NCBI RefSeq assembly: GCF_017308975.1
Contig: NZ_JADWPD010000007.1
Span: 1-64,000 of the forward strand
Length of the DNA stretch: 64,000 bases
From: Amycolatopsis sp. MtRt-6
Lineage (GTDB): Bacteria > Actinomycetota > Actinomycetes > Mycobacteriales > Pseudonocardiaceae
Reading direction: 5' to 3'
In this document: positions 33,288-42,141 of the stretch, in pieces
How the letters are laid out: each line of letters starts with the position of its first letter
Numbering within the stretch: position 1 is the first letter of the stretch
Program-made: the position numbers and the translations under genes
The notes under the pieces: generated by a model
Databases searched by the model: none
What the model saw: the letters and a program-made list of their open reading frames with translations, nothing else
Told to the model about the DNA's origin: nothing

Positions 33288-33538
33288 GCCGCATGCCGAA
33301 GCCGCACCGCGACCGCCCCGGCAAGCGCAAGGTGAACCTGCTGCGCGCCAACAAGATCGAGCGCGTCGACTGGAAGGACGTCGACCTGCTGCGGAAGTTC
33401 ATCTCCGACCGCGGCAAGATCCGCGCCCGCCGCGTCACGGGATTGACGCCGCAGCAACAGAAACAGGTCGCCACGGCGATCAAGAACGCCCGTGAAATGG
33501 CACTGCTGCCGTACCCGTCTTCGGGGCGCGCGAGCTGA
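33284..33538 (+). CDS. rpsR: Ribosomal protein bS18, zinc-free paralogue
   Basis: 84 residues with [31 protein letters not shown], the core of bS18. The N-terminal Cys pair of the zinc-binding form is replaced. GTG start in a GTGA overlap with rpsN. Last gene of the rightward zinc-response operon. A GGGTGCGCACCC palindrome and a following GC hairpin (33544-33569) probably end the transcript. Confidence 0.92.
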   Translation: MSRMPKPHRDRPGKRKVNLLRANKIERVDWKDVDLLRKFISDRGKIRARRVTGLTPQQQKQVATAIKNAREMALLPYPSSGRAS

Positions 33539-33542
33539 AATT

Positions 33543-33569
33543 CGGGTGCGCACCCGCCGGGCGGTGCGC
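33543..33569 (+). terminator. Probable terminator of zinc-type ribosomal operon
   Basis: GCGCACC (33548-33554) pairs with GGTGCGC (33563-33569), directly after the bS18 stop. It overlaps a 14-bp palindrome at 33543-33556. Position and stem support a terminator; no T-run. Confidence 0.5.
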
Positions 33570-33628
33570 GACCATGGGCGTCCGAACGGGGGCGTCGCAA
33601 GGGATGTCCTGAACCAGGAGGTCCACGC

Positions 33629-34690
33629 TTGCACGCCCAGCTCACGGTCACGCCCGCCCGGCTGCCCGAGGTCCTGCTCACCACCGCCGTCGTGCGGCCG
33701 GTGTTCCTCTGGGGCGCGCCCGGGATCGGGAAGTCCTCGCTGGTACGCGATTTCGCGGCGTCGCTGGGGCTCGACTGCGTTTCACTGCTGGGTACCCAGC
33801 TCGCTCCCGAAGACCTGATCGGCGTCCCGCAGATCGTCGACGGCCGCAGCCGGTTCTGCCCGCCGGAGCAGATCGCGCGCGACGAGCCGTACTGCCTGTT
33901 CCTCGACGAGCTGAACGCCGCCGCGCCCGACGTCCAGAAGGCGTTCTACTCGCTCATTCTCGACCGCCGCATCGGCTCCTACGAGCTGCCGGCGGGCTCG
34001 GTCGTCATCGGCGCCGGCAACCGCGCCACCGACCAGGCACTCGCCCGGCCGATGGCCTCGGCCCTGGTGAACCGCCTGGTGCACGTCCACCTGCGCGCCG
34101 CGCCGGGCGACTGGCTCGCCTGGGCCGCCGGCCACGGCATCCACCCGTGGGTGATCGAGTACCTCACCCAGCGCCCGGACCACCTGTGGAGCCCGCCGCC
34201 GAAGACCGAGGAGCCGTTCTCGACGCCGCGGTCCTGGCACATGCTCTCCGACCTGCTCCACTCCGCCGGCGACCCGGCCGAAGACGAGACGATCGCGCTG
34301 CTGGCGTACGCCACGCTCACCCCGGCCCACGCGGGCGCGTTCCGCGCGTACCTCAAGGTGGCCCGGCACGCCTTCGGCCTGGAGGCGATCCTCAAGGGCG
34401 ACGCGCGCTGGCCCGCCGAGCCCGGCGACCGCGACCTGCTCTACTTCCTCGCCGAGACGTTCCGCGCGCGGCTGGTCAAGGACCTGCCCGCGGACAAGCG
34501 GCACGCGTCGGCGGCCGTACGCCAGTTCGCCTTCCGCGCGAAGAGCCTGCTGGTCGAGCTGGCCGAGATCTCCCTGGAGATGGCGCAGCTCGTCATCGCC
34601 GACGACGAAGCAGGCAACCCGCGGCTGCCGTCGTGGTTCCTGGTCGAGGCCGCCCGCGATCTGCCGCGGCTGGTGGCGGCGCGGGCATGA
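33629..34690 (+). CDS. MoxR-type AAA+ ATPase
   Basis: 353 residues. Walker A GAPGIGKSS (about 29-37), Walker B CLFLDELNAAA, and the arginine-finger-bearing MASALVNRLVHVHL region mark a MoxR-type AAA+ protein. TTG start with AGGAGG 7 bases upstream. Its stop overlaps the start of the VWA/metallopeptidase gene by 4 bases. MoxR proteins act with VWA partners to assemble, activate or insert metals into client enzymes. Confidence 0.85.
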   Translation: MHAQLTVTPARLPEVLLTTAVVRPVFLWGAPGIGKSSLVRDFAASLGLDCVSLLGTQLAPEDLIGVPQIVDGRSRFCPPEQIARDEPYCLFLDELNAAAPDVQKAFYSLILDRRIGSYELPAGSVVIGAGNRATDQALARPMASALVNRLVHVHLRAAPGDWLAWAAGHGIHPWVIEYLTQRPDHLWSPPPKTEEPFSTPRSWHMLSDLLHSAGDPAEDETIALLAYATLTPAHAGAFRAYLKVARHAFGLEAILKGDARWPAEPGDRDLLYFLAETFRARLVKDLPADKRHASAAVRQFAFRAKSLLVELAEISLEMAQLVIADDEAGNPRLPSWFLVEAARDLPRLVAARA

Positions 34691-36555
34691 GCAACGCCCG
34701 CGTCGAAGCCAAGCGCCGCGAGCGCCGGAACAAGGCGATCGCCGACGGCTGGGCCCAGGTCCGCGCGCACACCGTCCTCGACCACCTCGCCCGCGGCGCG
34801 AGCCTGAGCCAGGAAAGCGCCGACGGCTGGGCCGTGGTCACCGACCGCGGGGTGGTCACGCCGAACCGCGGCCGCGACGCCGAACCGGGCGAGTGGGCCT
34901 GGGTGTTCGCGCACCTGCTGCTGCACCTGGGCCTCGGCCACCTCGACGAAGACCGGCTGACCGAGGCGGAAGCGGTCACGCCGGCGCGCGAGGTCGACCC
35001 GGTGTACGCCGCCGCGTGCTGCGTGGCCGTGCACCGGTTCGCCGAGGCCGTCCACGTCGGGACGCCGGTGCTGGACCTGCCCGAACTCCCCGGCACCGAC
35101 GAGTTCGCCCTGACCCGCGCCTGGCGGGAGACGGGCGTTCCGGCGCCGTTCGCCGACCTGGGCACCGGCCGGCCGTGCCTGGCGCTCGCGGAGCCGCTGT
35201 CGCGCTGGCAGCTGCAGTACCACGGGAAGCCGGACCCCTGGACCGAGCGGTTCGCGCGCGGGCTGATCGCCTCGGCCACCGAGGCGATGGAACGCGCCGC
35301 CGACGCGCGCGGCCAGACCCGGCACCGGCGCGCGCTGGGGGAGTGGGACCGCGCGCTGTCCTGGTTCGTCTCCTCGTTCCCGCTGCTCGGCGCGGTCGCC
35401 GCCGGGTTCACCCTGGTCGTCGACGCCGACGTCGTCCGCTCGTGGGACATCGCCCTGGCCGCGGTCGACGCCGAGCACGGCGAGATCTACGTCAACCCGG
35501 CCGCCGACCTGACCGCCGAGGAGTGGCGGTTCGTGCTGGCCCACGAAATGCTGCACGCGGCGCTGCGGCACGACCGCCGCGCGCTCGGCCGCGACCCGTA
35601 CCTGTGGAACGTCGCCTGCGACTACGTGATCAACGGCTGGCTGGTCGCCATGGGCGTCGGCGAGCTGCCCCACGGCGTCCTGCACGACCAGCAGCTGACC
35701 GGGATGTCCGCGGAGTCGGTGTACGACACGCTGACCACCGACCTCCGCCGGGCCCGCAAGCTGGTGACCCTGGGCTCGCGCGAAGCCGGGGACGTGCTGG
35801 GCGACTGGCTGTCCGAACCGGACGCGGTGCGGCGCCGGTCGTCGAAGCGGAGCGCGCGGCCGATGCCGTGGGGTGACCGTGCCCACGGCGTCGACCTCGA
35901 CGAGTTCTACCGCCGGGCGATGACCCAGGGCCTCGAGTACCACCACGCCCAGGGCCGCGGGCTGCTGCCGGCCGGGCTGGAGCAGGAGATCCGGGCTCTG
36001 GACCACCCGCCGCTGCCGTGGGACGCCCGGCTCGCGCGCTGGTTCGACGAGCACGTCCGGGTCGAGCTGCCGGTGCGCAGCTACGCGCGGGCGTCGCGCC
36101 GCCAGTCGGCGACGCCGGACATCCCGCGTCCGGGCCGCGTCCGCCCGGAAGGCCTCGACCGGCGCGTCACCTTCGGCGTCGTGCTGGACACTTCCGGGTC
36201 GATGAACGCCGAGCTGCTCGGCAAGGCGCTGGGCGCGATCGCGTCGTACGCGCTGGCCCGGGACGTCCCGGCGGCGCGCGTGGTGTTCTGCGACGCCGTC
36301 GCCTACGACGCCGGCTACCTGGCGGTCGAGGACATCGCGGGCCGGGTCAAGGTGCGGGGGCGCGGCGGGACGATCCTGCAGCCCGGCGTCGACCTGCTGG
36401 AGCGCGCGGCCGACTTCCCGGCCGACGGGCCGATCCTGATCATCACCGACGCGCAGTGCGACCATGTCCGGCCGCGCCGGGAGCACGCGTACCTGGTGCC
36501 GCGGGGCGCCCGGCTGCCGTTCGTGGCGCGCGGGCCGGTCTTCCGGGTGGCGTGA
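34687..36555 (+). CDS. VWA-like protein with two zincin-like domains (DUF2201 type)
   Basis: 622 residues. A basic N-terminus leads to a first zincin-like motif, FAHLLLHLGLGHLDE (about residue 75), where the catalytic Glu of HExxH is Leu. A second, intact copy LAHEMLHAALRHDRR is near residue 285. The two blocks have the same flanking pattern (WxxVFAH / WRFVLAH), so the metallopeptidase domain seems duplicated and the first copy is inactive. A VWA-like domain follows, with metal-ion-dependent adhesion residues in VVLDTSGSM (about 500) and GGTILQPGVDLL. Coupled to MoxR upstream. Client unknown. Confidence 0.8.
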   Translation: MSNARVEAKRRERRNKAIADGWAQVRAHTVLDHLARGASLSQESADGWAVVTDRGVVTPNRGRDAEPGEWAWVFAHLLLHLGLGHLDEDRLTEAEAVTPAREVDPVYAAACCVAVHRFAEAVHVGTPVLDLPELPGTDEFALTRAWRETGVPAPFADLGTGRPCLALAEPLSRWQLQYHGKPDPWTERFARGLIASATEAMERAADARGQTRHRRALGEWDRALSWFVSSFPLLGAVAAGFTLVVDADVVRSWDIALAAVDAEHGEIYVNPAADLTAEEWRFVLAHEMLHAALRHDRRALGRDPYLWNVACDYVINGWLVAMGVGELPHGVLHDQQLTGMSAESVYDTLTTDLRRARKLVTLGSREAGDVLGDWLSEPDAVRRRSSKRSARPMPWGDRAHGVDLDEFYRRAMTQGLEYHHAQGRGLLPAGLEQEIRALDHPPLPWDARLARWFDEHVRVELPVRSYARASRRQSATPDIPRPGRVRPEGLDRRVTFGVVLDTSGSMNAELLGKALGAIASYALARDVPAARVVFCDAVAYDAGYLAVEDIAGRVKVRGRGGTILQPGVDLLERAADFPADGPILIITDAQCDHVRPRREHAYLVPRGARLPFVARGPVFRVA

Positions 36556-36602
36556 CCCACGCCGGGCTGGCGCACGGGTGAACCGCCAATAAACTCCCGG
36601 CC

Positions 36603-37823
36603 ATGGACGACCCGCACTACCTCTCCGGCCTCCAGCTCGCCGGCCGCCGCGTCGTGATGATCGGCGGCGGCACGGTGGCTCAACGACGGCTGCCCCGGCT
36701 CATCGGCGCGGGGGCCCGCGTCGAACTGGTGTCACCGCACACGACGCCTTCGGTGCAGGGCATGGTGGACGCGGGCGAGCTCGTCTGGCACGAGCGGCGG
36801 TATCAGGAAGGCGACCTCCGCAACGCTTGGTACGCGCTGGCCTGCACGAACGACCCCGAGGTGAACGCGGCGGTGTGCGCCGAGGCCGAGCGGGAGCGGG
36901 TGTTCTGCGTCCGCGCCGACGAGGGTGAGTCGGGCAGCGCGGTGACTCCGGCGTCCGGACGGCACGGCGGGCTGCTGTTCGGCGTGCTGTCCGGCGGCGA
37001 GCCGCTGCGCTCGGCGTCGGTCCGCGACTCGATGCTCGACGGCCTGCACAACGGCACGATCGAGGACGGCCGCCGGCCGCACCCCGAGGGCAGCCTGCCC
37101 GGTGTGGCGCTGGTCGGCGGCGGCCCGGGCGACCCGGAGCTGATCACGGTCCGCGGCCGCCGGCTGCTGTCGCGCGCGGACGTCGTCGTGGTGGACCGGC
37201 TGGCGCCCCGCGAGCTGCTCGACGAGCTCGCGCCGGAGGTGGAGATCGTCGACGCGGCGAAGATCCCCTACGGCCGCGCGGCCAGCCAGGACGTCATCAA
37301 CCGCACGCTGGTCGAGCGCGCCAAGGAGGGCAAGTTCGTCGTCCGGCTCAAGGGCGGCGACCCGTACCTGTTCGGCCGCGGGTTCGAGGAGGTGCTGGCC
37401 TGCGCCGAGGCGGGCGTCCCGGTGACGATGGTCCCCGGTATCACCAGCGCGTTCGCGGTCCCGGCGGTGGCGGACGTCCCGGTGACCCACCGCGGCGTGG
37501 CCCACGAGGTGGTGGTGGTCTCCGGCCACGTGGCGCCGGGCGACGACCGGTCGCTGGTGGACTGGGAGCTGCTGGCCCGGATGCGCGGCACGATCGTGCT
37601 GATGATGGGCGTGGAGCGGCTCCCGCAGTTCGCGAAGGCCCTCCTGGACGGCGGCCGCCCGGCCGACACCCCGGTCGCCATCGTCGAGGACGGCACGATG
37701 CGCACCCAGCGCACCCTCCGGTCCACTTTGGACACGGTGGTCACGGACGCGGCGGCCTCGGGAGTCCGCCCGCCCGCGGTGATCGTGATCGGCCCGGTGG
37801 CCGGCCTGGCCCCCGTGTCGTAA
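36603..37823 (+). CDS. cysG: Siroheme synthase / uroporphyrinogen-III C-methyltransferase
   Basis: 406 residues. N-terminal precorrin-2 dehydrogenase domain (RVVMIGGGTVAQRRLPRL, about 15-150) and C-terminal SUMT domain with VALVGGGPGDPELITVRG, FVVRLKGGDPYLFGRG and MVPGITSAFAVPAVADVPVTHRG. Makes precorrin-2 from uroporphyrinogen III and, with the N-terminal domain, siroheme precursors, cofactor for nitrite and sulfite reductases. TAAACT (36590-36595) ends 7 bases before ATG, hence leaderless. Confidence 0.92.
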   Translation: MDDPHYLSGLQLAGRRVVMIGGGTVAQRRLPRLIGAGARVELVSPHTTPSVQGMVDAGELVWHERRYQEGDLRNAWYALACTNDPEVNAAVCAEAERERVFCVRADEGESGSAVTPASGRHGGLLFGVLSGGEPLRSASVRDSMLDGLHNGTIEDGRRPHPEGSLPGVALVGGGPGDPELITVRGRRLLSRADVVVVDRLAPRELLDELAPEVEIVDAAKIPYGRAASQDVINRTLVERAKEGKFVVRLKGGDPYLFGRGFEEVLACAEAGVPVTMVPGITSAFAVPAVADVPVTHRGVAHEVVVVSGHVAPGDDRSLVDWELLARMRGTIVLMMGVERLPQFAKALLDGGRPADTPVAIVEDGTMRTQRTLRSTLDTVVTDAAASGVRPPAVIVIGPVAGLAPVS

Positions 37824-37855
37824 GAGGACACACGCGTGATCCGGCGGGCATCACA

Positions 37856-37896
37856 CGTGATTGAGGGGGCATCACCCTGATGCCCCCTCAATCACG
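37856..37896. terminator. Perfect 17-bp hairpin in convergent intergenic space
   Basis: CGTGATTGAGGGGGCAT (37856-37872) pairs with 37880-37896 over 17 bases, loop of 7. It lies between the 3' ends of cysG and the kinase-like gene, acting most likely as a two-way terminator. Confidence 0.7.
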
Positions 37897-37898
37897 CT

Positions 37899-37935
37899 TG
37901 ATGCCCCTCCAGGCACGCGTGATGCCCGCTCAAGC
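37899..37935. repeat. Dispersed intergenic repeat, copy B
   Basis: TGATGCCCCTCCAGGCACGCG at 37899-37919 matches copy A near 1482 with one mismatch. It directly follows the 17-bp hairpin and is itself followed by further TGATGCCC words, suggesting a decayed array of the same unit. Confidence 0.55.
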
Positions 37936-38439
37936 ACGGCCGGCGGCGGTGAGGATCGCGTCGGCGACTTCGGGCAACGGGCGGGTGGCGTCGACGATCG
38001 TGGCGCCGGGGTGGCGGTAGGCGTTGTCGGCGAGCGCCGCGGCCAGCTCCTCCGGGTGCTTGCCGAAGCTGTTCGTGGTGCGGGTCAGGAGCCGGTGGCG
38101 GAGCGTGTCTTCGTCGATCACCAGGCAGACCACGAGGTCGAAGAGATCCCGCACGTCTTCGTGGTTCTCGGGGCAGCCGCAGAAGAACGCGATCCCCCCG
38201 GACGCCCGAGCCGCCAGGGCCTCGACCTTCGGCCGGCTGATCTTCCAGCCGTAGCGGTCGAGCCAGCCCGCCGGCACCGGATCCGGGGGATCGGTGACCA
38301 CCTGGCCGGTCGTCCGGTCCACCCAGTGGTGGTAGCCCTCGTTGTCCGCGTCGACCGCCAGTTCGCCCCGCTCCTTGAGCAGTGCGCAGACGCTCGACTT
38401 GCCGGCTCCCGCGTTGCCGGTCACCCACACCAGGGGCAT
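37930..38439 (-). CDS. P-loop nucleotide kinase-like protein
   Basis: 169 residues. Walker A VTGNAGAGKSSVCALL at the N-terminus, then a Cys-containing FFCGCPENHEDVRDLFDLVV and a lid-like DEDTLRHRLLTRTTNSFG segment. Resembles AAA_18/shikimate-kinase-like small kinases. Substrate unknown. Starts 1 base after the hydrolase stop, so it is co-translated with it. Confidence 0.75.
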   Translation of the reverse strand: MPLVWVTGNAGAGKSSVCALLKERGELAVDADNEGYHHWVDRTTGQVVTDPPDPVPAGWLDRYGWKISRPKVEALAARASGGIAFFCGCPENHEDVRDLFDLVVCLVIDEDTLRHRLLTRTTNSFGKHPEELAAALADNAYRHPGATIVDATRPLPEVADAILTAAGRA

Positions 38440-38440
38440 C

Positions 38441-39316
38441 TCAGTCCCGGTAGCAGCTCGCGGCGAAATCGCGGATCGCGTCCGACAGCCGGGTCGGGTC
38501 GAACCGCAGCTCGACCGGGCTGCGGGCCTGGACGAACTCCGCCTCCGGCATGTCGACGGCCAGGGTGTCCGCGTCGCCGAAGGGGTGGATCGGGTCGTTC
38601 TGGTGGCCGATCACCAGTGCCCGGGTCGTGATCTTGCGGCGCACCGACTTCGGCGGCGCGATGCGGCCGAACAGCACCCCGTGCAGCAGCGCCGCCATCG
38701 GGGCCGGGCGCTGGGAGAGCGTGTCCGTCACGACGTCGACCCACTGGTTCCCGTGCGGGACCACCGACGCCGCCAGCGCCACCGCCTGCACCGTGAACGG
38801 CAGGAAGCGGGCCGCCATCAGCAGCGGGGCGAACGTGACCAGGCCCGCGACGATCGCGTTGTCCAGCACCGGCATCTCGACGATCAGCCCGCGTACCCGC
38901 GCCGGCGCCTGCACGGCCACCTCGAGCGAGACGTTCGCGCCCAGTGACGTCCCCCCGATGACCGCCGAGCCGACGTCGAGGTGGTCCAGCAGGGCCAGGG
39001 TCTGCTCGGCGAACGACGGCATCGAGTACAGCCACGACTCGGTCGGCCGGTCGGAGTCGCCGTGGCCGAGCAGGTCGAGGGTGATCACGCGGAAGCCGGC
39101 GTCGGCCAGCCTGCGGGCCAGCGGGGCGTGCATCCGGCGGGTGAGCATGATGCCGTGGGTGAGCACGACGACCTGGTCGCCGCTGCCGAACTCGGTGTAC
39201 CAGAGCCGGTGGCCTTCGTGGTCGAAGGAACCGGTCAGCTCGATCGGGCGGGAGGCCCGCCGGGACGGTGCGGACGCCGGTTCGGGCTCGATCGCGGTCG
39301 CGCTGGCCGGGCTCAT
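38441..39316 (-). CDS. Alpha/beta hydrolase
   Basis: 291 residues. Nucleophile elbow GGTSLGANVSLE (Ser), HGIMLTRRMH oxyanion region, catalytic Asp and His probably near HQNDPIHPFG. Similar to lipase/esterase-type hydrolases. The N-terminus has no signal. Upstream of the kinase gene in a two-gene unit; divergent from the enoyl-CoA hydratase gene. Confidence 0.82.
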   Translation of the reverse strand: MSPASATAIEPEPASAPSRRASRPIELTGSFDHEGHRLWYTEFGSGDQVVVLTHGIMLTRRMHAPLARRLADAGFRVITLDLLGHGDSDRPTESWLYSMPSFAEQTLALLDHLDVGSAVIGGTSLGANVSLEVAVQAPARVRGLIVEMPVLDNAIVAGLVTFAPLLMAARFLPFTVQAVALAASVVPHGNQWVDVVTDTLSQRPAPMAALLHGVLFGRIAPPKSVRRKITTRALVIGHQNDPIHPFGDADTLAVDMPEAEFVQARSPVELRFDPTRLSDAIRDFAASCYRD

Positions 39317-39451
39317 GTCCCACCGTCCTCCCCGTGTCGGCGTCGGTTCTTTCAGGAAAGCATCCCCCGACCAGGTTGGCACAGTGACACAGGGGGGCAA
39401 TTGACAAGGTGCCAATGGCGGGTCGCCGCGGGCATGGGTCAAGATGACCCT

Positions 39452-40294
39452 ATGACCGCTACTGCTGACAGTCTGCCCGACCTCGTCTCCCTGAAGGTCG
39501 ACGTCGACGGCCATGTGGCCGAAGTGACGCTCCTCGGCCCGTCCAAGGGCAACGCGATGGGCCCGGACTTCTGGCGCGAGCTGCCGCTGGTGTTCCGCGC
39601 GCTGGACGCCGACCCGCAGGTCAGGGCCGTGGTATTGACCGGCAGCGGCAAGCACTTCTCCTACGGCCTCGACCTGCCGGCGATGATGGGCGACTGGGCG
39701 CCGATGCTGGGCGGTGACAGCCTGGCCGGCCCGCGGACGGCGTTCCTCGACCAGATCCGGTCGCTGCAGGCGGCGGTCAGCTCGATCGCGGAATGCCGCA
39801 AACCGGTCGTCGCGGCCGTTTCGGGCTGGTGCATCGGCGGCGGGGTCGACGTCGTCGCGGCCGCCGACGTCCGGCTGGCCAGCGCCGACGCCAAGTTCAG
39901 CGTCCGCGAGGTGCGCGTCGCCATCGTCGCCGACCTCGGCAGCCTGCAGCGGCTCGCCTCCATCGTCGGCGAGGGGCACCTGCGGGAGCTCGCCCTCACC
40001 GGCAAGGACATCGACGCCGCCCGCGCCGAGAAGATCGGCCTGGTCAACGACGTCCACGAGAACCAGGAAGCGCTGCTGAAGGCCGCGCGCGAGCTCGCCG
40101 GCGAGATCGCTGCGAACCCGCCGCTGGTGGTGCAGGGTACGAAGCAGGTACTGGCGGCGAACACCGAGCGCCAGGTCGCCGACGGCCTCCGGTACGTCGC
40201 CGCCTGGAACTCGGCGTTCCTGCCCAGCAAGGACCTCGGCGAAGCGGTCCAGGCCTTCATGGAGCGCCGCCCGCCGGAGTTCAAGGGCGAATAG
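39452..40294 (+). CDS. Enoyl-CoA hydratase/isomerase (crotonase) family protein
   Basis: 280 residues. Oxyanion-hole motifs KHFSYGLDLPAMMG and AVSGWCIGGGVDVVAAADVRLAS mark the crotonase fold; IGLVNDV closes it. The acidic residue set (Asp following the second motif) fits a dienoyl-CoA isomerase or hydratase. CAAGAT ends 6 bases before ATG. Followed 8 bases later by an acyl-CoA synthetase gene, so both probably act on the same acyl-CoA. Confidence 0.85.
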   Translation: MTATADSLPDLVSLKVDVDGHVAEVTLLGPSKGNAMGPDFWRELPLVFRALDADPQVRAVVLTGSGKHFSYGLDLPAMMGDWAPMLGGDSLAGPRTAFLDQIRSLQAAVSSIAECRKPVVAAVSGWCIGGGVDVVAAADVRLASADAKFSVREVRVAIVADLGSLQRLASIVGEGHLRELALTGKDIDAARAEKIGLVNDVHENQEALLKAARELAGEIAANPPLVVQGTKQVLAANTERQVADGLRYVAAWNSAFLPSKDLGEAVQAFMERRPPEFKGE

Positions 40295-40302
40295 GAGGCA
40301 GC

Positions 40303-41997
40303 GTGCACGTCCACCACGCGTTCCGCGTCGCGCGGGACTACCTGCAGACCCACCGCGAGGACTACGACACGGCCTACCGCGACTTCGCCTGGCCGGAGTT
40401 CGACGAGTTCAACTGGGCGATCGACTGGTTCGACGTCGTGGCGCACGACCCGGACAACGCCGAGCGGTACGCGCTGTGGATCGTCGAGGAGGACGACCGC
40501 GAGAACCGCTGGACCTACCCGGAGATGTCCGGCCGGTCCAACCAGGTCGCGAACTGGCTGCGCACGCTCGGCGTCCGGCGCGGCGACCGGCTGATCCTCA
40601 TGCTGGGCAACCAGGGCGAGCTGTGGGAGACCATCCTCGCCGCGATCAAGCTCGGCGCGGTGATCATCCCGGCGTCGACGCTGCTCGGCCCGGCCGACCT
40701 GACCGACCGCGTGGAGCGCGGCGCCGCCAAGCACGTCGTCGTCCGCTCGGTGGACGCGCCGAAGTTCGACGGCGTCGAGGGGGACTACACCCGGATCGCG
40801 GTGGGGGAGCCGGTCGAGGGCTGGCACGCGTACTCGGCCGCGTTCGCCGAGTCGCCGGAGTTCACCCCGGACGGCCCGACGCGGGCCGCCGACCCGCTGC
40901 TGCTGTACTTCACCTCCGGCACGACGGCGAAGCCGAAGCTGGTGCAGCACACGCACGTCTCGTACCCGGTGGGCCACCTGTCCACGATGTACTGGATCGG
41001 GCTGCAGCCGGGGGACGTCCACCTGAACATCTCCTCGCCCGGCTGGGCGAAGCACGCGTGGAGCAACTTCTTCGCGCCGTGGAACGCCGAGGCGACGGTG
41101 TTCCTCTACAACTACAGCCGGTTCGACGCGGGCGCGCTGATGGCGCAGATGGACCGGTGCGGGGTCACGAGCTTCTGCGCGCCGCCGACGGTGTGGCGGA
41201 TGCTCATCCAGGCCGACCTGACGGCCCTGCGCCATCCGCCGCGGAAGGTGGTGGGTGCCGGCGAGCCGTTGAACCCCGAGGTGATCGACCAGGTCGAGAA
41301 GGCCTGGGGCGTCACCATCCGCGACGGCTTCGGCCAGACCGAGAGCAGCGTGCAGATCGCGAACACGCCGGGCCAGGACGTCGTGCCCGGCTCGATGGGC
41401 CGCCCGCTGCCCGGCTTCGTGGTCGCGCTGGTCGACCCGGTCAGCGGCGAGCGGGCGGCGGAGGGCGAGATCTGCCTGGACCTCGCCCACCGGCCGGTGG
41501 GCCTGATGACGGGGTACGCGGACGACGACGAGCGCACGTCGGCGGCGTTCGCCGGCGGCTTCTACCACACGGGTGACGTCGGCTCGATCGACGAACGCGG
41601 CTACATCACCTACGTCGGGCGCACCGACGACGTGTTCAAGGCGTCGGACTACCGGATCTCGCCGTTCGAACTGGAGAGCGTCCTCATCGAGCACGAGGCG
41701 GTGGCCGAGGCGGCGGTCGTCCCGGCCCCCGACCCGATCCGGCTCGCGGTGCCCAAGGCGTACGTCGTGCTGGCGGCGGGCTTCTCGCCGGACGCGGAGA
41801 CCGCGCGGTCGATCCTGGCGTACTGCCGCGAGCACCTGGCGCCGTACAAGCGGATCCGGCGGCTGGAGTTCGCGGAGCTGCCGAAGACGATCTCGGGCAA
41901 GATCCGCCGCGTCGAGCTGCGCGGCCGCGAGAGCGACCCGGCCCGGGGCGCGGGGACCGAGTACCGCGAGGAGGACTTCCCCGACCTCAAGTCCTGA
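40303..41997 (+). CDS. Acyl-CoA/AMP-forming ligase
   Basis: 564 residues. AMP-binding motif YFTSGTTAKPKLVQHTH (about 205), GAGEPLNPEV, GFGQTES, GDVGSIDERGYITYVGRTDD and the C-terminal KTISGKIRRVELR lysine are all present, as in short- or medium-chain acyl-CoA synthetases. GTG start with GGAGG 5 bases upstream. Likely activates the acid later hydrated by the upstream crotonase. Ends 16 bases before the 30-bp tandem repeat. Confidence 0.9.
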   Translation: MHVHHAFRVARDYLQTHREDYDTAYRDFAWPEFDEFNWAIDWFDVVAHDPDNAERYALWIVEEDDRENRWTYPEMSGRSNQVANWLRTLGVRRGDRLILMLGNQGELWETILAAIKLGAVIIPASTLLGPADLTDRVERGAAKHVVVRSVDAPKFDGVEGDYTRIAVGEPVEGWHAYSAAFAESPEFTPDGPTRAADPLLLYFTSGTTAKPKLVQHTHVSYPVGHLSTMYWIGLQPGDVHLNISSPGWAKHAWSNFFAPWNAEATVFLYNYSRFDAGALMAQMDRCGVTSFCAPPTVWRMLIQADLTALRHPPRKVVGAGEPLNPEVIDQVEKAWGVTIRDGFGQTESSVQIANTPGQDVVPGSMGRPLPGFVVALVDPVSGERAAEGEICLDLAHRPVGLMTGYADDDERTSAAFAGGFYHTGDVGSIDERGYITYVGRTDDVFKASDYRISPFELESVLIEHEAVAEAAVVPAPDPIRLAVPKAYVVLAAGFSPDAETARSILAYCREHLAPYKRIRRLEFAELPKTISGKIRRVELRGRESDPARGAGTEYREEDFPDLKS

Positions 41998-42012
41998 CGG
42001 GCCCGGCTCAAG

Positions 42013-42125
42013 CGCCCCAATGTGGCCTTGGTTGCGCTCAACGCACCGAAGGCCACATTGGGTGCGTTGGACGCACCGAAGGCCACATTGGGTGCGTTGG
42101 ACGCACCGAAGGCCACATTGGGGCG
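42013..42125. repeat. 30-bp tandem hairpin repeat with inverted flanks
   Basis: Two identical 30-bp units (42061-42090, 42091-42120) begin GGTGCGTTGGACGCACC and end GGCCACATTG; a degenerate third copy is at 42031-42060. Each unit forms a 7-bp stem with a 3-base loop. The array is bracketed by a perfect 17-bp inverted repeat, CGCCCCAATGTGGCCTT (42013-42029), against 42109-42125. Lies between convergent genes; could be a terminator or a mobile REP-like element. No spacers, so not CRISPR. Confidence 0.85.
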
Positions 42126-42141
42126 CTGGGGGCCGGGTCGA

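Noticed and set aside
42013..42125. CRISPR array
   Set aside because: The 30-bp units are directly adjacent with no spacers and there are no cas genes.
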